A stretch of 37,789 nucleotides of DNA from assembly GCA_045660445.1 (NCBI GenBank), contig JAZRDR010000014.1, positions 1-37,789 of the forward strand, in the 5' to 3' direction. The position numbers and the translations under genes were made by a program. This document shows, piece by piece, positions 37,767 through 37,789 of this stretch. The first letter of the stretch is position 1; every line of letters starts with the position of its first letter. Under the pieces are notes generated by a model. It was given only the letters and a program-made list of their open reading frames with translations, ran no database searches and was not told the origin of the DNA. The stretch is from Faeciplasma sp045660445 (GTDB lineage Bacteria; Bacillota; Clostridia; Oscillospirales; Ruminococcaceae).

Positions 37767-37789
37767 TTAGGTTACATAGTAACCTCAAA

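Overview
The window reads as a chromosomal stretch of an anaerobic, spore-forming member of the Firmicutes (class Clostridia, probably a gut or rumen lineage; the genus cannot be told from sequence alone). Support: an alpha/beta-type small acid-soluble spore protein (SASP), AGGAGG-type ribosome binding sites and many TTGACA/TATAAT promoters, an oxygen-detoxification set (flavodiiron protein, rubredoxin, Rieske-FAD oxidoreductase), and cytoplasmic plant-glycan hydrolases (GH43, GH3). The right end is the 3' end of an rRNA operon: 5S rRNA followed by tRNA-Lys, tRNA-Glu, tRNA-Met/Ile2 and tRNA-Trp, all on the minus strand.

Layout. (1) 1-4625: the backbone of an integrative mobilizable element on the minus strand: a LexA-like repressor with its own consensus promoter and operator, a zinc-ribbon protein, a candidate oriT, MobC, a MOBP-type relaxase, a covarying hairpin array, two small accessory ORFs, and the N-terminus of a large serine recombinase running off the left edge. 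(2) 4634-11267: an ion-homeostasis block: Na+/phosphate symporter with PhoU-like domain plus an SLC13/ArsB-type permease in one operon, a short KdpD-like histidine kinase and OmpR/KdpE-like regulator in a second, and a divergent cation/proton antiporter. Three paired GGCAAAG direct repeats lie at the three promoters and probably define the regulator's local regulon. (3) 11350-11975: an orphan TnpV/DUF6809-like pair, a mobile-element remnant. (4) 12171-18040: an XRE regulator and partner, glutamate dehydrogenase, D-aminoacyl-tRNA deacylase, an ArsC/Spx-like protein with a 39-codon membrane peptide, a GH43 glycosidase and inorganic pyrophosphatase. (5) 18040-22430: a DHHW/MBOAT polysaccharide O-acetylation pair, an Asn-rich lipoprotein and a SipW-like signal peptidase with a cytoplasmic coiled coil. 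(6) 22542-26804: SDR oxidoreductase, Mrp/NBP35 Fe-S carrier, VanY-like carboxypeptidase, SASP and a GNAT acetyltransferase. (7) 26983-31024: MarR regulator with a heterodimeric ABC exporter. (8) 31039-36889: GH3 glycosidase with an inserted fascin-like domain, then the O2/NO defence genes. (9) 36890-37789: tRNAs and 5S rRNA.

Beyond the genes, the strongest unexplained signals are structural. There is an array of hairpins with a fixed loop and compensating stem changes inside the mobile element (1042-1260). A pair of GC-rich intergenic elements at 13139 and 15278 share arms but have wholly different, still base-paired, central stems. A compact perfect four-way junction lies at 23325-23445, followed by a second stem. 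A 19-bp copy of the tRNA-Trp 3' end lies 163 bp from the real one. None of these was compared with a database.
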